Shown piece after piece: positions 45,998-56,804 of a stretch of 64,000 nucleotides of DNA (positions within the stretch are counted from its first letter, which is position 1; the number at the start of each line of letters is the position of its first letter). The stretch covers positions 3,102,501 to 3,166,500 of the forward strand of contig NZ_CP151099.1 in the NCBI RefSeq assembly GCF_038096175.1. Reading direction: 5' to 3'. A model generated the notes under the pieces. That model was not told the origin of the DNA. It saw only the letters and a program-made list of their open reading frames with translations, and ran no database searches. Both the position numbers and the translations under genes were made by a program. This stretch comes from Nostoc sp. UHCC 0302 (lineage in GTDB: Bacteria > Cyanobacteriota > Cyanobacteriia > Cyanobacteriales > Nostocaceae).

Positions 45998-47986
45998 CTA
46001 GATATTGGATAAAACATTATCACTGGGAATAGTGGTAACAACACCATTCGTAAGGTTATCTCTAGACAGATTATTTTTCAAGTATTTTGGTTTATATCCT
46101 AAGACTAGTTGTTCTAGTAAGAATATGATAGAAGTAGCGTCATTTTTAGCTGCTACTTCACATAAAAAATCTATAAACACATCCATATTTTCTGGAATAA
46201 TTCGACTGGCATTTCTGACAACCAACAGCTTTTGATGTTCAGTTTTCTCATACTCTTCTCCTTCAATAAACAATTCTTCAAATAGCTTTTCTCCCGGTCT
46301 TAAACCTGTAAATACAATGTCAATATCTTTGCTAAGTTCATGTCCAGAAAGACGAATTAACTCTTTGGCTAAATCCACAATTTTGACAGGTTCACCCATA
46401 TTTAGCATTAACACTTCACCGCTGAGACCAAGTACCGCTGCTTGTAAAACAAGTTGCACTGCTTCAGGTATAGTCATGAAGTAACGACAGATATCGGGAT
46501 GAGTAACAGTTACTGGGCCACCTGCGGCAATTTGTTTTTTAAAAGTGGGAACTACACTACCTCGACTGCCTAAAACGTTACCAAAACGCACAACCACATA
46601 AGGTTTACCACTTGTTTTAGCGGCTTGTAGCACTAGCATTTCTGCAACTCTTTTACTAGCCCCCATAACATTAGTGGGATTCACAGCTTTATCTGTAGAA
46701 ATCATCACAAAGTGTTTCACGTCATATTGCAGGGCTAAATCTAGTAAATTTTTTGTGCCTCTGACGTTGTTAGTGATTGCTTCTGATGGATTTAATTCCA
46801 TTAAAGGAACATGCTTATGTGCCGCAGCATGAAATACAACATCAGGTTGGAATCGTTCAAAAGCATTTTCTAAACGAGACCGAAACCGGATATCTGCAAT
46901 AAAGCTAGAGATCAGAGGTGTGTTTGTTGATAATTTGTTAGTGCTTTTGAATACTTGGATAATTTGTTCTAGTTCTTGTTGAATGTTAAATACAGAATTT
47001 TCCCCATGTCCAATCAATATGATTTCAGCAGGCTGACATTTGAAAATCTGACGGCAAAGTTCACTACCAATTGATCCACCTGCACCTGTAATTAGTACTG
47101 TCTTACCTTGGATAAATTTAGATACTCGCTCAATATCTGTTTGTACAGGTTCTCGTCTGAGTAAATCCTCAATTCTGACATCCCGGATGTTATCTACACG
47201 CACGCGATCGCTCAGAATTTCATGTATTCCCGGTAATGTGCGGGTTTTTATCCCGGTTGCTTTGCAGATATCTACAATTTCCCGAATAGTTTGCCCGGCA
47301 ACTGTCGGCATGGCAATGATGGCTTTTTTGATTTGTAGAGATTCCACAATATCGGGAATTTGGTGGCGATCGCCTAATACTGGAATGCCGCGAATGTATG
47401 CGTTTAATTTTTGCGGATCGTCATCAATAAAGGCTACAGGATCAAATCCCATTTGAGGATTACTTTGCATATCTTGCACTAGAGAAACTCCAGCGCTACC
47501 AGCACCAACAATCAATACCTGTTCCTGTGAAAAGGATGCTGCTTGGCGCTGTCTGACTTTTTCTACAATTCGGAAGCTAAAACGTAATCCGCCAATAAAA
47601 AGACACGAAAGTAAACCGTCAATAAATGGTAGTGAGCGCGGAATTGTAAGCACTAATTGATACAAATTTCTGTCTACGACATTAAAGAGTATAGTTTGGA
47701 TAATTACTGCACCCAACATTAATGTAGCTATATATATTAGCTCATCAACACTGGCATAGCGCCAGTAACGCCTATAAAAACCACAGAGCCAAAATACAGT
47801 TAGTTTAACTACTAGAAATAATGTGGTGATAATTCCTAGTTCCAATATATAGACTGGTAGATATAGATCGCCATCTAATCGTAAGAATAAAGCTAGCAAT
47901 GGTGTGATTGAAAAAACAATCAGATCAAAAATGAACAAATGTTTATTTCCTAACTTCAACAGGTTGCTTAATAAGCTATGTATCAT
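45998..47986 (-). CDS. Membrane nucleotide-sugar dehydratase/epimerase (CapD/WbpM/FlaA1 family)
   Basis: I prefer ATG 47986 (MIHSLLSNLLKLGNKHLF), which follows AAAGGG at 8 nt; codons at 48028 and 48037 are in frame but lack ribosome sites. Four membrane segments lead to a first Rossmann domain (VLIVGAGSAGVSLVQDM) and a second catalytic one (VLITGAGGSIGSELCRQI, HAAAHKHVPLME, STDKAVNPTNVMGASKRVAEML). The Met in MGASK where short-chain enzymes have Tyr marks this dehydratase branch. It forms a 4-keto-6-deoxy sugar, a substrate for the DegT aminotransferase. It is the first gene of the cluster. Confidence 0.92.
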   Translation of the reverse strand: MIHSLLSNLLKLGNKHLFIFDLIVFSITPLLALFLRLDGDLYLPVYILELGIITTLFLVVKLTVFWLCGFYRRYWRYASVDELIYIATLMLGAVIIQTILFNVVDRNLYQLVLTIPRSLPFIDGLLSCLFIGGLRFSFRIVEKVRQRQAASFSQEQVLIVGAGSAGVSLVQDMQSNPQMGFDPVAFIDDDPQKLNAYIRGIPVLGDRHQIPDIVESLQIKKAIIAMPTVAGQTIREIVDICKATGIKTRTLPGIHEILSDRVRVDNIRDVRIEDLLRREPVQTDIERVSKFIQGKTVLITGAGGSIGSELCRQIFKCQPAEIILIGHGENSVFNIQQELEQIIQVFKSTNKLSTNTPLISSFIADIRFRSRLENAFERFQPDVVFHAAAHKHVPLMELNPSEAITNNVRGTKNLLDLALQYDVKHFVMISTDKAVNPTNVMGASKRVAEMLVLQAAKTSGKPYVVVRFGNVLGSRGSVVPTFKKQIAAGGPVTVTHPDICRYFMTIPEAVQLVLQAAVLGLSGEVLMLNMGEPVKIVDLAKELIRLSGHELSKDIDIVFTGLRPGEKLFEELFIEGEEYEKTEHQKLLVVRNASRIIPENMDVFIDFLCEVAAKNDATSIIFLLEQLVLGYKPKYLKNNLSRDNLTNGVVTTIPSDNVLSNI

Positions 47987-48426
47987 GTTTTTTACCCTTT
48001 TAATAGTAATGTTTAATAATAGATTCATGCTTGTCAAAACCTCTAGGATAATCTAAACAATCATTACAGTTGTATAGAAATAGCTAATTTATAGCATGAT
48101 AAATATTGCTAGTTATTTTCAATAAAGAAAGTAACACAGATGAATTAATCTGAGACAATATCCATAAATAAATTTCACTAAGCTACACAAATTAATCAAT
48201 ACTATGGCAATTGCCATCTGTGCAGTAGTATGTGTAACGGATGGATGGCTAGGAATCAATAACGAGTATCCATTTTTGGCAGAAAGACTCAAATTGCAAG
48301 CAACCCATTAAGATAAGCATAAGCGTTTAGAAAGGATCTGGTTGACACTTTCTATATTCCACTGTGCGCCGGAAATTTTAATTCTTGCGCCAATTAATTT
48401 TTTTAATAGCAGACTCGACGGCACTC
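47987..48426. other. 440-bp spacer upstream of the polysaccharide cluster
   Basis: It should contain the main promoter of the - strand cluster. A perfect 14-bp palindrome ATGGCAATTGCCAT lies at 48204-48217, about 220 bp upstream of the first start codon, and could bind a regulator. No gene seen. Confidence 0.4.
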
Positions 48427-49025
48427 CTATCCAATAGAACACAGTTGTTCAGCTTGGTAATAGCTGTAGTTAATAATGCAAGAGTGATGTTTTTCGAGAT
48501 AAGCTATAAACTTCTTAACTTGTTTGCCTCGACAATTATTAAATAAAGCCTGAATTGGTTCTATCTGTCCTTGCCACAAAAGAGCTTCAGCAGTTTTTAA
48601 AGGACTACCGACTAATTGCCCTTTTTCGTCTTGACATAAACAAGTCACTGCCGAAAATTGCTCTTTTTCGTCTGATAGAATTTTATTCCAATGATATTTA
48701 AATCTCTCTAAAGCGTTTAGCACGTAAGCATCATCAGAATCAAGAGCCAGAAATAGCTCGCCTTTAGCTTCTTTGACTCCCCGATTAAAAGCAATATGTC
48801 TACCAACATCTTCTTGGTAAATATAGCGAATAGAAAATTGGTTCTCTGCTTGCCATTGCTCTATTAACTCGTAGGTATTGTCAGTTTAGCCATTATCTAC
48901 AATCACTCAAAGTCACGATAAGTTTGTACTTTTAGACTATTATAAACACGATGGAGTGTGTGGGCTCGGTTATGAGTTGCAGTAAAAACTGTAAACAGGT
49001 ACTGATAAGGCTGATATTGATTCAT
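48427..49025 (-). pseudogene. GT2-family glycosyltransferase, broken by frameshift and stop
   Basis: The reading starts at ATG 49025: MNQYQPYQYLFTVFTATHNRAHTLHRVYNSLKVQTYRDFE, the GT2 N-terminus. It then hits TGA. A frame change leads to IVDNG-stop-TDNTYELIEQWQ (TCA to TAA at the Ser of DNGSTD) and then DVGRHIAFNRGVKEAKGELFLALDSDDAYV, containing the DxD-type acidic motif. The remaining 98 residues are intact. Two lesions make this a clear pseudogene. It would have extended the polysaccharide cluster. Confidence 0.8.
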
Positions 49026-49074
49026 CTTTTTTACGTTCCTTGATAAGCTCTCTCAATATTGACAAATATGCCAT

Positions 49075-49512
49075 TCATTTAAAATCTTTGATACAGTTAT
49101 GGCTAACCCGCCTTGCATGTCTGCGAGTGTATTCACCCACAGAAGAGTTCCCATGAGGATCAAGGACCCCTGTTGCCTGTTGCCATAATTCTTTTGGTGC
49201 TAGTGAAAGCTCAAAGATGCGCTCATCAGATTGACGGACATGATACCATTTTGTTTGCTGACAATCCTTACACCAAAAAGCTTCTAACCACTCACCGTCT
49301 ATAGTAACTGCGGTTTTAGTAGTTAATAGCATCAATGCATTTCGCCGACTCATACCCCGTTGTTGTAACTGACCAGCTTGATCGGCATACAGTTGACATT
49401 TTTGACTTACGCTATCTAAATAACAGCGATGAAGTGGACAGTAGATAGCTCGTCGTTTTGAACGTTTGCGATTTCGATCACACCTTCTCTGCAATTTCAC
49501 CTCCCATATCAT
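49075..49512 (-). CDS. Conserved cyanobacterial protein with two Cys pairs
   Basis: The 145-residue product is Arg-rich at the N-terminus (RRCDRNRKRSKRRAIYCPLHRCYLDSVSQKC) and has a second pair in FWCKDCQQTKWYHV. The two pairs could make a zinc ribbon. The later part, LSLAPKELWQQATGVLDPHGNSSVGEYTRRHARRVS, is of a type I recall from other Nostocales, without a known function. It lies 50 bp before the broken GT2 gene on the same strand. A DNA- or RNA-binding role is a guess. Confidence 0.65.
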   Translation of the reverse strand: MIWEVKLQRRCDRNRKRSKRRAIYCPLHRCYLDSVSQKCQLYADQAGQLQQRGMSRRNALMLLTTKTAVTIDGEWLEAFWCKDCQQTKWYHVRQSDERIFELSLAPKELWQQATGVLDPHGNSSVGEYTRRHARRVSHNCIKDFK

Positions 49513-49704
49513 TAAATATAAAACAAGGAAGGTTAGGTTAAAGAGGCTGAGATAAAAAGACCATCGAAGCCAACTCCTGCCTAGTAACTAGTATCAGCAG
49601 ATGTAAACTGACTTAAAAAATGAATTTTGTGTTTGCTAAGGTAGCGCTTGTTTACAGGGCGTTGCTGAATCATGGGATGATTTCGCCCAATAAGGAACGT
49701 TAAG

Positions 49705-50037
49705 ATTACTGTGGTGCATGATCAACTTAACACTCATGCAAAAGCATGTCTCTACAAAGCTTTTGAGCCAACTGAGGCTAAACGGATTGTAGAAAATTAG
49801 AGCTTCACTACACCCGTAAACATACAGCTGTTTAAATATGGCTGAAATTGAACTAAGTGTTTTAACTTGCCAATGTCTTGAGCGCAGAATTGCTGACAAA
49901 GAAACTTTAAAACAAAAGATCGCCGCTTGGGAAGAAGTTAGAAATCGAGAAGCCCACATCATAAATTGACGATTTACTACAGAGGATGCTTGCATAAAAT
50001 TTAAGCGGCTTTACCCTTCAATTCAAATTTTACAGAG
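49705..50037 (+). pseudogene. IS630-type transposase remnant
   Basis: Three frame pieces match the C-terminal half of a DDE transposase: TVVHDQLNTHAKACLYKAFEPTEAKRIVE, a degraded HTP..NIQLFKYG stretch, then MAEIELSVLTCQCLERRIADKETLKQKIAAWEEVRNREAHIIN and RFTTEDACIKFKRLYPSIQ. Stops and shifts separate them. It is not related to the element at 17491-18661 beyond family level. Confidence 0.7.
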
Positions 50038-50618
50038 TAATACCAACCTTTTTGGCAGCGTTCTGAAACATTACCTAAATGGGATATCACGATTGTCCCA
50101 ATTTGATTGATATCTTATTTTCTTGCAAGTCTCTTAGTCCTGCCAATTTTAAATTGGTATCACAAGCTTTGTCTATGCCAAAAAAGTTTAGATATGCTAT
50201 TAAGCTCTACATAACTATCAAACACAAAAATTTTAGATGAATCTGCTTATCAGAAGACATTGCTTACATCCTTGCTTTTAGAAACTGTTTCGAATGCATT
50301 ACTAAAATTCCCAAATCATCAAGTCTCATGACATGAATCATTTGATTAATAGCTACTTTATGCTAGCTTCAAGATAATTGCTAGCTAAATGCAATTTTAG
50401 TGCAACAATAATTTCGTCTTCTCAATAAGCGATCAGCTTGATACTGTAAATAGTAGCAAATGGCTATCAAACCAGATACTTGTATGCATCAATTATGAAA
50501 CAACCATTTTCATAACCCTGTTTTGTAAATATGGGAGAAGCCAATCTCTGAAAGCCTTTCGGAGCTTTACTTTTCAGTTTTTAGCTATAAGTTTTAGTTA
50601 CTGTTAGAAGATAAAAGC
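50038..50618. other. 581-bp AT-rich spacer, nothing recognised
   Basis: No open frame with a ribosome site, no repeat array and no strong hairpin was seen. Confidence 0.45.
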
Positions 50619-50915
50619 TTAAAGCGTTATCAAATCAAAGTTCCACTGCAAAAACTTCGCCAGCAATTTCCTGATCGCAATCTGCAAAGCTGGATCATCA
50701 TTCCAGCACTCATGAAGAAACTCAAATCCTGGATTTTCCCTCAACACCTCCGCCAGTTTAAGTTTCTGCATCCGCCCTGGTCGAGCCTTAGACCGTGCTG
50801 CGATCGCTTCGGCAGTAAACAATGCCTCACTCGACCATTTATCTGGGGGCAGCCGCAGCGGAACCTTGGTCAACATGAAGAGTTTTGTCCTTATTGCCCG
50901 AAATCTGGTTTTCAC
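50619..50915 (-). CDS. Small hypothetical protein (98 aa)
   Basis: The frame reads MKTRFRAIRTKLFMLTKVPLRLPPDKWSSEALFTAEAIAARSKARPGRMQKLKLAEVLRENPGFEFLHECWNDDPALQIAIRKLLAKFLQWNF. The central part is plausible coding sequence. The first 15 residues look unlike the rest, so the gene may be a remnant of a longer frame continuing from the gene at 50953-51411. Function unknown. Confidence 0.4.
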   Translation of the reverse strand: MKTRFRAIRTKLFMLTKVPLRLPPDKWSSEALFTAEAIAARSKARPGRMQKLKLAEVLRENPGFEFLHECWNDDPALQIAIRKLLAKFLQWNFDLITL

Positions 50916-50952
50916 CTATCAGCGAAGTGGAAAGACGGGGTTGGGCTTGTTC

Positions 50953-51411
50953 TTAAAAATTGGGAGCAACGGGCGCGGCGGAAAATGTGCCTTCATGACA
51001 GTCTTTTGGTTCAACACCACAATCTTGGTTTTCTCCCAGCAACAAAGCAGATTGACCCTGTACAGCATCTACGAGCGCTAGCGAAGTACAGTCCGTTACC
51101 ACAGGTAACTCTTCTTTATTCTCTTCCATGCTTTCGAGAGCCTGAGGCGGTGCGCCCCCAAAAGGCGCAATCGCCGTCTCCTCACCTTGCGTATTTTCGT
51201 TTTGCGTGGAAGAATTACTTCTCACAATCTCTTCAAAAGAGATTGTGAGAAATTTCTGAGGAGTTCGTGAGGGTTCCTGAAGCGCTTGCTCTGACTGGTT
51301 TTGAGAAGGATGTACAGCCCAAGCATAGCTGTAGAGTTTGAGAGCGCAATATGAAAAATGCTTGACTGCCCAAATTAAATCTTCTGGTGGAATACCTTTA
51401 TAATTCGTCAT
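50953..51411 (-). CDS. Hypothetical protein containing a translated GC-rich repeat
   Basis: Starts MTNYKGIPPEDLIWAVKHFSYCALKLYSYAW. The middle codes IAPFGGAPPQALESM from a GC-rich repeat at about 51135-51180 (GGCGGTGCGCCCCCAAAAGG on the + strand). The remainder is low-complexity and acidic. An ATG with a GAGAG ribosome site lies at 51411. It may be a decaying gene. Function unknown. Confidence 0.4.
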   Translation of the reverse strand: MTNYKGIPPEDLIWAVKHFSYCALKLYSYAWAVHPSQNQSEQALQEPSRTPQKFLTISFEEIVRSNSSTQNENTQGEETAIAPFGGAPPQALESMEENKEELPVVTDCTSLALVDAVQGQSALLLGENQDCGVEPKDCHEGTFSAAPVAPNF

Positions 51412-51588
51412 AATTCACTCTCCTGTCTATGTTGACGCACGGAAATTTCCCCCACTGAGATCGCGGGGTTTGGTATTGCCTATATATTTATAAAGTAGTG
51501 TCTAAAAAACCATCAGTATGTTTGGAACTAAAGCTAGGAGTTTTGCTAGAATCTGCCTGTTGTCTACCGTTTGCGGCGGAGACACATT

Positions 51589-52584
51589 TCAAAGGGTGGT
51601 TGCAGAGTTTGGACTAAGCAATCGCTCTTTGTAAGACTCCAGGCACTCCTGGTTATTCGCCTTCCCAGAAACGCAACTCCTCTCCGGAATACCTGTCAGT
51701 CTTCTTTGAGCGTTCTTGCCAACAATCCCATTGGCAGGGTGTTCTTGTACAGCGTGTTCTAAATCTTGAATACGCCGTTGTAATCGTTGGTTCTCAAGTT
51801 CTAGCTGCCTCAATCCTTCCAACTCGAAAAGCCGTTGCTGTAACTGGATGTTTTCTTCTTTCTGTTGCTGAAACAGGTGTTGTAAAGCAGTCAATTGCTC
51901 TTGTACTTGTTCCTCAGCTTTGGCAGTCGCTTCTGTTTGCAAACCAATCCTCAATTCCTGAGAAAGTCGCTCTAGTTCTTGTTTATGGCGTTCTTCAATA
52001 GCAGCGATCGCTTCTGCATATTCTGCGGGGTAAGTTCGCTCTCTGGGGAATGGAACGCTGGAGGCATCTAGATATGTATTGTTGATCAGTAGCTTTTCGC
52101 CATCAGCAAAGGTGACAATCTGCTGCCAAACGTTTGGTGCATCTGCTTCAATCACTCCTGATTCCCCAAAACGAGGATGTGATTGTGATGAAACTGTGAC
52201 CGAATTACACAATTGCGTTTGACTTTTTTCTTTTTTTGTGGAGCGTTTAGCCGTTGGTGCAACCTGTTGTACTGCTTTGGCGAAATCGGCAGCTTTAGGA
52301 AAGGGCTTTTCTTGGACTGCGATCGCTACGGCTTGTTGAAGCTTGTCGGGTGTTTTGACCAGTCGGAGTAAGGGGCGAGTCTGGGAAGGTTTGGTGATCT
52401 TATCTTTCAACTCGTCGGGCAGAATATCAATTACTCGCTTGGCCGCAAATAAATCCTTGACCCTGCGATATCCACCGTGTTTGGTCAACTCGCTTTCGCA
52501 GTAATCCTTCAAGGGGCGATCGCTAGGAATGACTACAATTACGGGCTGTCTAGAATCAGCACTTAAGTTATTTTCAGCATTCAA
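51589..52584 (-). CDS. ParB-like coiled-coil protein
   Basis: The 331-residue frame opens at a TTG, so the true N-terminus is uncertain. Residues about 12-115 (RPLKDYCESELTKHGGYRRVKDLFAAKRVIDILPDELKDKITKPSQTRPLLRLVKTPDKLQQAVAIAVQEK) have the spacing of the ParB helix-turn-helix region with the 'hARaLL' step. A coiled coil follows at about 190-280 (EERHKQELERLSQELRIG..LQQRLFELEGLRQLELENQRLQRRIQDLEHA). It may be a plasmid partition or nucleoid-associated protein. Confidence 0.55.
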   Translation of the reverse strand: MNAENNLSADSRQPVIVVIPSDRPLKDYCESELTKHGGYRRVKDLFAAKRVIDILPDELKDKITKPSQTRPLLRLVKTPDKLQQAVAIAVQEKPFPKAADFAKAVQQVAPTAKRSTKKEKSQTQLCNSVTVSSQSHPRFGESGVIEADAPNVWQQIVTFADGEKLLINNTYLDASSVPFPRERTYPAEYAEAIAAIEERHKQELERLSQELRIGLQTEATAKAEEQVQEQLTALQHLFQQQKEENIQLQQRLFELEGLRQLELENQRLQRRIQDLEHAVQEHPANGIVGKNAQRRLTGIPERSCVSGKANNQECLESYKERLLSPNSATTL

Positions 52585-52687
52585 CTGAATTTAGCATTGG
52601 TTTACCAAGGGGTGGGATGAATTGAACTGATACCTCTAATCCATTCGATGTCCAATTCATTCATGGAATCAGCTAGTGGAAATCTAC

Positions 52688-52893
52688 TTAGTTTGAGTTG
52701 CCGTAGAAGTTGATGCGTCCATAGCCTAAGAACTGCCCTAGGCTTTTCTCCCCATCTGGATAAGCGGTAACACCAAACTGATAAATACCACTCCCAATTG
52801 GATTTCTTCGAACTGCAAGTACTATCGTCACAGTGTTACCAGGCGAAACAGGTTGTTCAAACACGATCGTTGCTTCACCGACGTTAGTATTGA
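52688..52893 (-). pseudogene. DUF2808 surface-protein remnant
   Basis: On the - strand about 68 codons ending at TAA 52688-52690 read EATIVFEQPVSPGNTVTIVLAVRRNP, then GIYQFGVTAYPDGE and GQFLGYGRINFYG. This is the C-terminal end of the cyanobacterial DUF2808 family of small exported proteins. The N-terminus and signal peptide are gone. Confidence 0.65.
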
Positions 52894-53132
52894 GCGATCA
52901 CCCAATACAAACCACTCAAGTTCTTTGAGTTAAAACGCGATTTAATTGTTCTGTGGTTGAAGAAGACCGCAGAAAATAAGCTAGGAGCAATTAAATCTGG
53001 TATACTCTAACCAAAATGGAATCATTTGCCTGTCAATCTGTGTTGCTGAAACTCCCCGTCAGCCCTTGATTAAAGAAACGCCTAATATCTTAAGAAAAGA
53101 TTCGCTAATTCCTTTGCACCATCGGCTGATCT

Positions 53133-56100
53133 ATGGATTCCAACTCATCAAAAACTAGACGAGGTCGCTCCACTTCTTCTCGAGTGCGAGGAGCCATCCT
53201 ATCGCCTCAAGGGTGGCAAAAGTTTCAGACGGCAAAACAGCAGGCGGAATCCGACGAAACCTGGGGTAAGCGCTTCAGCCAGGAAGATATGAGCGATCGC
53301 ACCGGACTCTCCTTAAATACCCTCGCTCGCATTTTCAAGCGCGAACTGGGGGTTGATCGCCAGTCATTAGAGTATCTCTTCCGAGCATTTGGGCTGGAAT
53401 TGACGCAGGCAGACCTGACATCCCCTGCCTCATCCCAAGAGACTCTGAGCCGATGGACAAATCCCCAACAGGACTGGGATACGGCAGTCGATGCCTCAGC
53501 GTTTTATGGGCGTGAGGTAGAACTGACACAACTGTGGCAGTGGATTGTATTTGAGCGCTGCCGCATAGTCGGGCTATTGGGCATTGGCGGCATTGGCAAA
53601 AGTACGATCACCGTCAAAGCTGCGCTTCAAATGCAAACAGAATTTGAGGTTGTCGTATGGCGCTCCCTGGCTAATGCACCACCGCTGGATGAACTCCTGT
53701 CGAGCCTGCTGAAGTTTCTCATGCCGCTCTATGGAGAAGATCCCATCATTCCCACCACGCTCGATCAACAGATATCTAAACTGATGCAATATCTGCGATC
53801 GCGTCGGTGTTTATTAATTCTGGATAATGCTGAGACCATTTTGCAGCGTGAGCCGGTGGGACAATGGCTCTCGGGCTACGAAGGTTACGGGCAGTTGCTT
53901 AGAGCCATTGGCGAAGCATCCCACCAAAGCTGTTTGTTGCTCACTAGTCGAGAAAAGCCACGCGAAATAGCACTGATGGAAGGCGCACAGGCGTTAGTGC
54001 GATCGCTGGTCTTGAGTGGACTAACACCTGATGATGGACGCGCTATCTTTCGGCAAAAAGGAGCATTTACAGGTTCAGAAGCCGAATGGCAGACTTTGAT
54101 CCATCACTATGGCGGCAATCCTCTGGCATTGAAACTGTTGGCAGCCGCAATTGGGGATTTATTTAACGGCAGCATTACCGAGGTGTTGCCTTATCTCAGT
54201 CAAGGATTGGCAGTTTTTGAAGACATCCGCGATTTGCTAGACCGTCAGTTTGCTCGCCTATCTGAAGCCGAACAGAAAACACTGTTCTGGTTTGCAATTC
54301 ATCGGGAGCCAGTCTCGATCGCAGATATTCGAGAGAATGTGGTTGATCCTGCTGCTCAACAAAGTGTACCTAATTTAGTCAACTCACTACTGAGGCGATC
54401 TCTAATCGAGAAGGCAAAGCCTACGCTAATTGAAAAAACCGATGGGTTATTCTTCTTGCAACCTGTGGTGATGGAATATGTTACAGAACGCTTTGTACAG
54501 CAAATTTGCATCGAATTTGAGACGCAGAAGCTTAACGTTTGGCAAACGCATCCCTTAGTGCGAGTACAAGCAAAAGATTACATTCGAGAGATTCAGTCGC
54601 GCTTAATTGTGCAACCTGTAATGGAACGGTTGCTGTCTCGCTTTGGCAGTGTGGCAGCGATCGAGGCGCAAGCAAGGCACTTATTAACGCAACAGGGGAA
54701 GAAACCAGGATATGTAGCAGGCAACCTGATTAACCTGCTGGTGCAGTTTCAAGTGGACTTACGCGGCTGGGATTTTTCCGGTCTTGTGGTGCAGCAAGCC
54801 GACTTACGACAGGTCGATTTAGCCGGAGCTAATTTTCAGAATGCTGACTTAGTGAAATCTATCTTTTCAGAAACCCTCAATGTTGCGAGGTCGGTCGACC
54901 TGAGTCCAGATGGACAGACCATTGCCGTTGGCGATGCCAATGGCAACATCTATCTCTGGAACATTAGCACAGCCCAACTTCTGGGCATTTTTTCAGGACA
55001 CAAAGGCTGGGTTTGGTCGGTTGCCTTTAGTCCCGATGGCAGAACGTTAGCCAGCAGCAGTAGTGATAGTTCGGTGCGCTTGTGGGATATCCAGAGTGGA
55101 AGCTGCTTGCAGGTGCTAACAGAACATAAAGGTTGTGTTTGGTCAGTGAGTTTTAGTGCCGATGGTCAGCAATTAGCGAGTTGCAGCGATGACAAAACGG
55201 TGCGCTTATGGAATTTGCAAGGGCAGTGTCTCCGTGTTTTGAAAGGACACACCCAGAGTGTTTATTCTGTCCACTTCGCTCCAGATGAACAAACCTTAGC
55301 CAGTAGCAGTAGTGATACAACGATTCGGATCTGGGATGTGAGCAATGGGAAGTGCCTGAGTATCTTACAGGGGCATACCAGCGGGGTTCGGTGTGTGCGA
55401 TACAGCCCAGATGGTCAACTGCTCGCCAGCGGATGCCGGGATGGGTCGATTCAGTTGTGGAGCAATTATCTGTCCCACGATCAATATCCAAACTCCCATG
55501 CCATAAATTCTAGTGCCAAGTTGCTGCATGGACATGCCGATTTTGTTTGGAACATCGCCTTTAGCCCGGATGGTCGTCTCTTAGTGAGCGGTGGTCGCGA
55601 TGGGACTCTGCGCCTGTGGAATGTACAAGACGGGCAATCCATTTATGTACTTGAGGGTCATACCCACGATGTTTATGGGCTTGCTATCAGTGCCGACAAT
55701 CAATTGTTGATCAGCACAGGAGAAGACCAGACGGTGCGGCTGTGGCATTTACAGAGTGGACGAAACCTGAAAACGTTGCGTGGATACACTGGTGGGGTTC
55801 ACTCCCTGAGTCTCAGTGCAGATGGTCAACTGCTTGCTAGTAGTGGTCAGAATGAAACGATTCAGGTGTGGCATTTACAACCAGATGGCAATCTGTCATC
55901 CTATCACCCCTACGAAACATTTTCCAGCCCAACCAGTCGGATTTCATCATTCAGCAACGTCAGCTTTAGTCCTGACGGTCAAACGCTGGCGATCAATCGA
56001 CATGATGAATCGATTGCTTTATGGAATATCCAAACTGGGCATCTCGATCGCTGGTCAGGGCACAATGCATCCATCTGGACAGTTTTGTTTAGCCCAACGG

Positions 56101-56786
56101 GACAAATTGTGGCAAGCAGTAGTTATGATTGCACCGTGCGACTTTGGGATGTGCAAACGCATCACTGTTTATATGTGTTACACGGACACCAGAGTGCTAT
56201 TCGCGCGATCGCGTTTGACCCAAGCGGTCAATGGTTGGCAAGTGGCAGTTTTGATTTCACTATTCGATTATGGGATGTGCAAACTGGAGAATGTTCAAGG
56301 GTATTGCAAGGACATACGGGAGCCGTTTTTGCACTGGCATTTGACAAGAGTGGTCATCGACTGGTAAGCGGTAGTCATGACCAAACCATTCGATTATGGG
56401 ATGTGCAAACCGGAGAATGTGTGAAGGTATTGCAGGGGCATACAGGAGCCGTCTGGACGCTTGCCATAAGTCCTCAAGGTAATACCCTGGCAAGTGGCGG
56501 TGTCGATCAAACTATTCGACTGTGGGATCTGCAAAAGGGGCATTGCCTCCACATCCTGGATGAACATAGCGGTTGGGTTCAGTCAGCGATCTTTAGCTCT
56601 AACGGTCAAATCCTATTCAGTGGTAGCGACGATCGCACTATCAAGGTTTGGAATGTGCAAACAGGATGCTGTATTGAAACGTTGACGGTCAATCGCCTGT
56701 ATGAAGGTATGAATATTCAAGGGGCAACCGGGTTGACAGTAGCTCAAAAAACTACCCTGAAAGCGTTAGGGGCAATTGACCATTGA
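53133..56786 (+). CDS. HTH-NB-ARC-pentapeptide-WD40 STAND ATPase
   Basis: The 1217-residue protein has an N-terminal HTH ([40 protein letters not shown], about 50-90). NB-ARC spans about 118-400, with P-loop [10 protein letters not shown], Walker B LLILDNAE and TSR motif. A short pentapeptide stretch follows ([28 protein letters not shown], about 545-575), then 14 WD repeats from about 586 to 1186, enough for two seven-bladed propellers. STAND proteins are ligand-activated switches; the propellers sense and the NB-ARC oligomerises. Partner and output are unknown. Blades 10-12 are nearly identical in DNA, which suggests recent blade duplication. Confidence 0.9.
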   Translation: MDSNSSKTRRGRSTSSRVRGAILSPQGWQKFQTAKQQAESDETWGKRFSQEDMSDRTGLSLNTLARIFKRELGVDRQSLEYLFRAFGLELTQADLTSPASSQETLSRWTNPQQDWDTAVDASAFYGREVELTQLWQWIVFERCRIVGLLGIGGIGKSTITVKAALQMQTEFEVVVWRSLANAPPLDELLSSLLKFLMPLYGEDPIIPTTLDQQISKLMQYLRSRRCLLILDNAETILQREPVGQWLSGYEGYGQLLRAIGEASHQSCLLLTSREKPREIALMEGAQALVRSLVLSGLTPDDGRAIFRQKGAFTGSEAEWQTLIHHYGGNPLALKLLAAAIGDLFNGSITEVLPYLSQGLAVFEDIRDLLDRQFARLSEAEQKTLFWFAIHREPVSIADIRENVVDPAAQQSVPNLVNSLLRRSLIEKAKPTLIEKTDGLFFLQPVVMEYVTERFVQQICIEFETQKLNVWQTHPLVRVQAKDYIREIQSRLIVQPVMERLLSRFGSVAAIEAQARHLLTQQGKKPGYVAGNLINLLVQFQVDLRGWDFSGLVVQQADLRQVDLAGANFQNADLVKSIFSETLNVARSVDLSPDGQTIAVGDANGNIYLWNISTAQLLGIFSGHKGWVWSVAFSPDGRTLASSSSDSSVRLWDIQSGSCLQVLTEHKGCVWSVSFSADGQQLASCSDDKTVRLWNLQGQCLRVLKGHTQSVYSVHFAPDEQTLASSSSDTTIRIWDVSNGKCLSILQGHTSGVRCVRYSPDGQLLASGCRDGSIQLWSNYLSHDQYPNSHAINSSAKLLHGHADFVWNIAFSPDGRLLVSGGRDGTLRLWNVQDGQSIYVLEGHTHDVYGLAISADNQLLISTGEDQTVRLWHLQSGRNLKTLRGYTGGVHSLSLSADGQLLASSGQNETIQVWHLQPDGNLSSYHPYETFSSPTSRISSFSNVSFSPDGQTLAINRHDESIALWNIQTGHLDRWSGHNASIWTVLFSPTGQIVASSSYDCTVRLWDVQTHHCLYVLHGHQSAIRAIAFDPSGQWLASGSFDFTIRLWDVQTGECSRVLQGHTGAVFALAFDKSGHRLVSGSHDQTIRLWDVQTGECVKVLQGHTGAVWTLAISPQGNTLASGGVDQTIRLWDLQKGHCLHILDEHSGWVQSAIFSSNGQILFSGSDDRTIKVWNVQTGCCIETLTVNRLYEGMNIQGATGLTVAQKTTLKALGAIDH

Positions 56787-56804
56787 GGCAATAGGCAGCC
56801 AGAT

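Noticed and set aside
49636-49995. 119-codon - strand frame
   Set aside because: It is the antisense of a recognisable IS630 transposase remnant on the + strand.
50712-51248. 178-codon + strand frame
   Set aside because: Shadow of the two - strand frames, crosses the gap between them and has no ribosome site or motif.
55500-56700. Long alternative frames on both strands within the WD40 gene
   Set aside because: They reflect the repeated blade DNA read in other frames.
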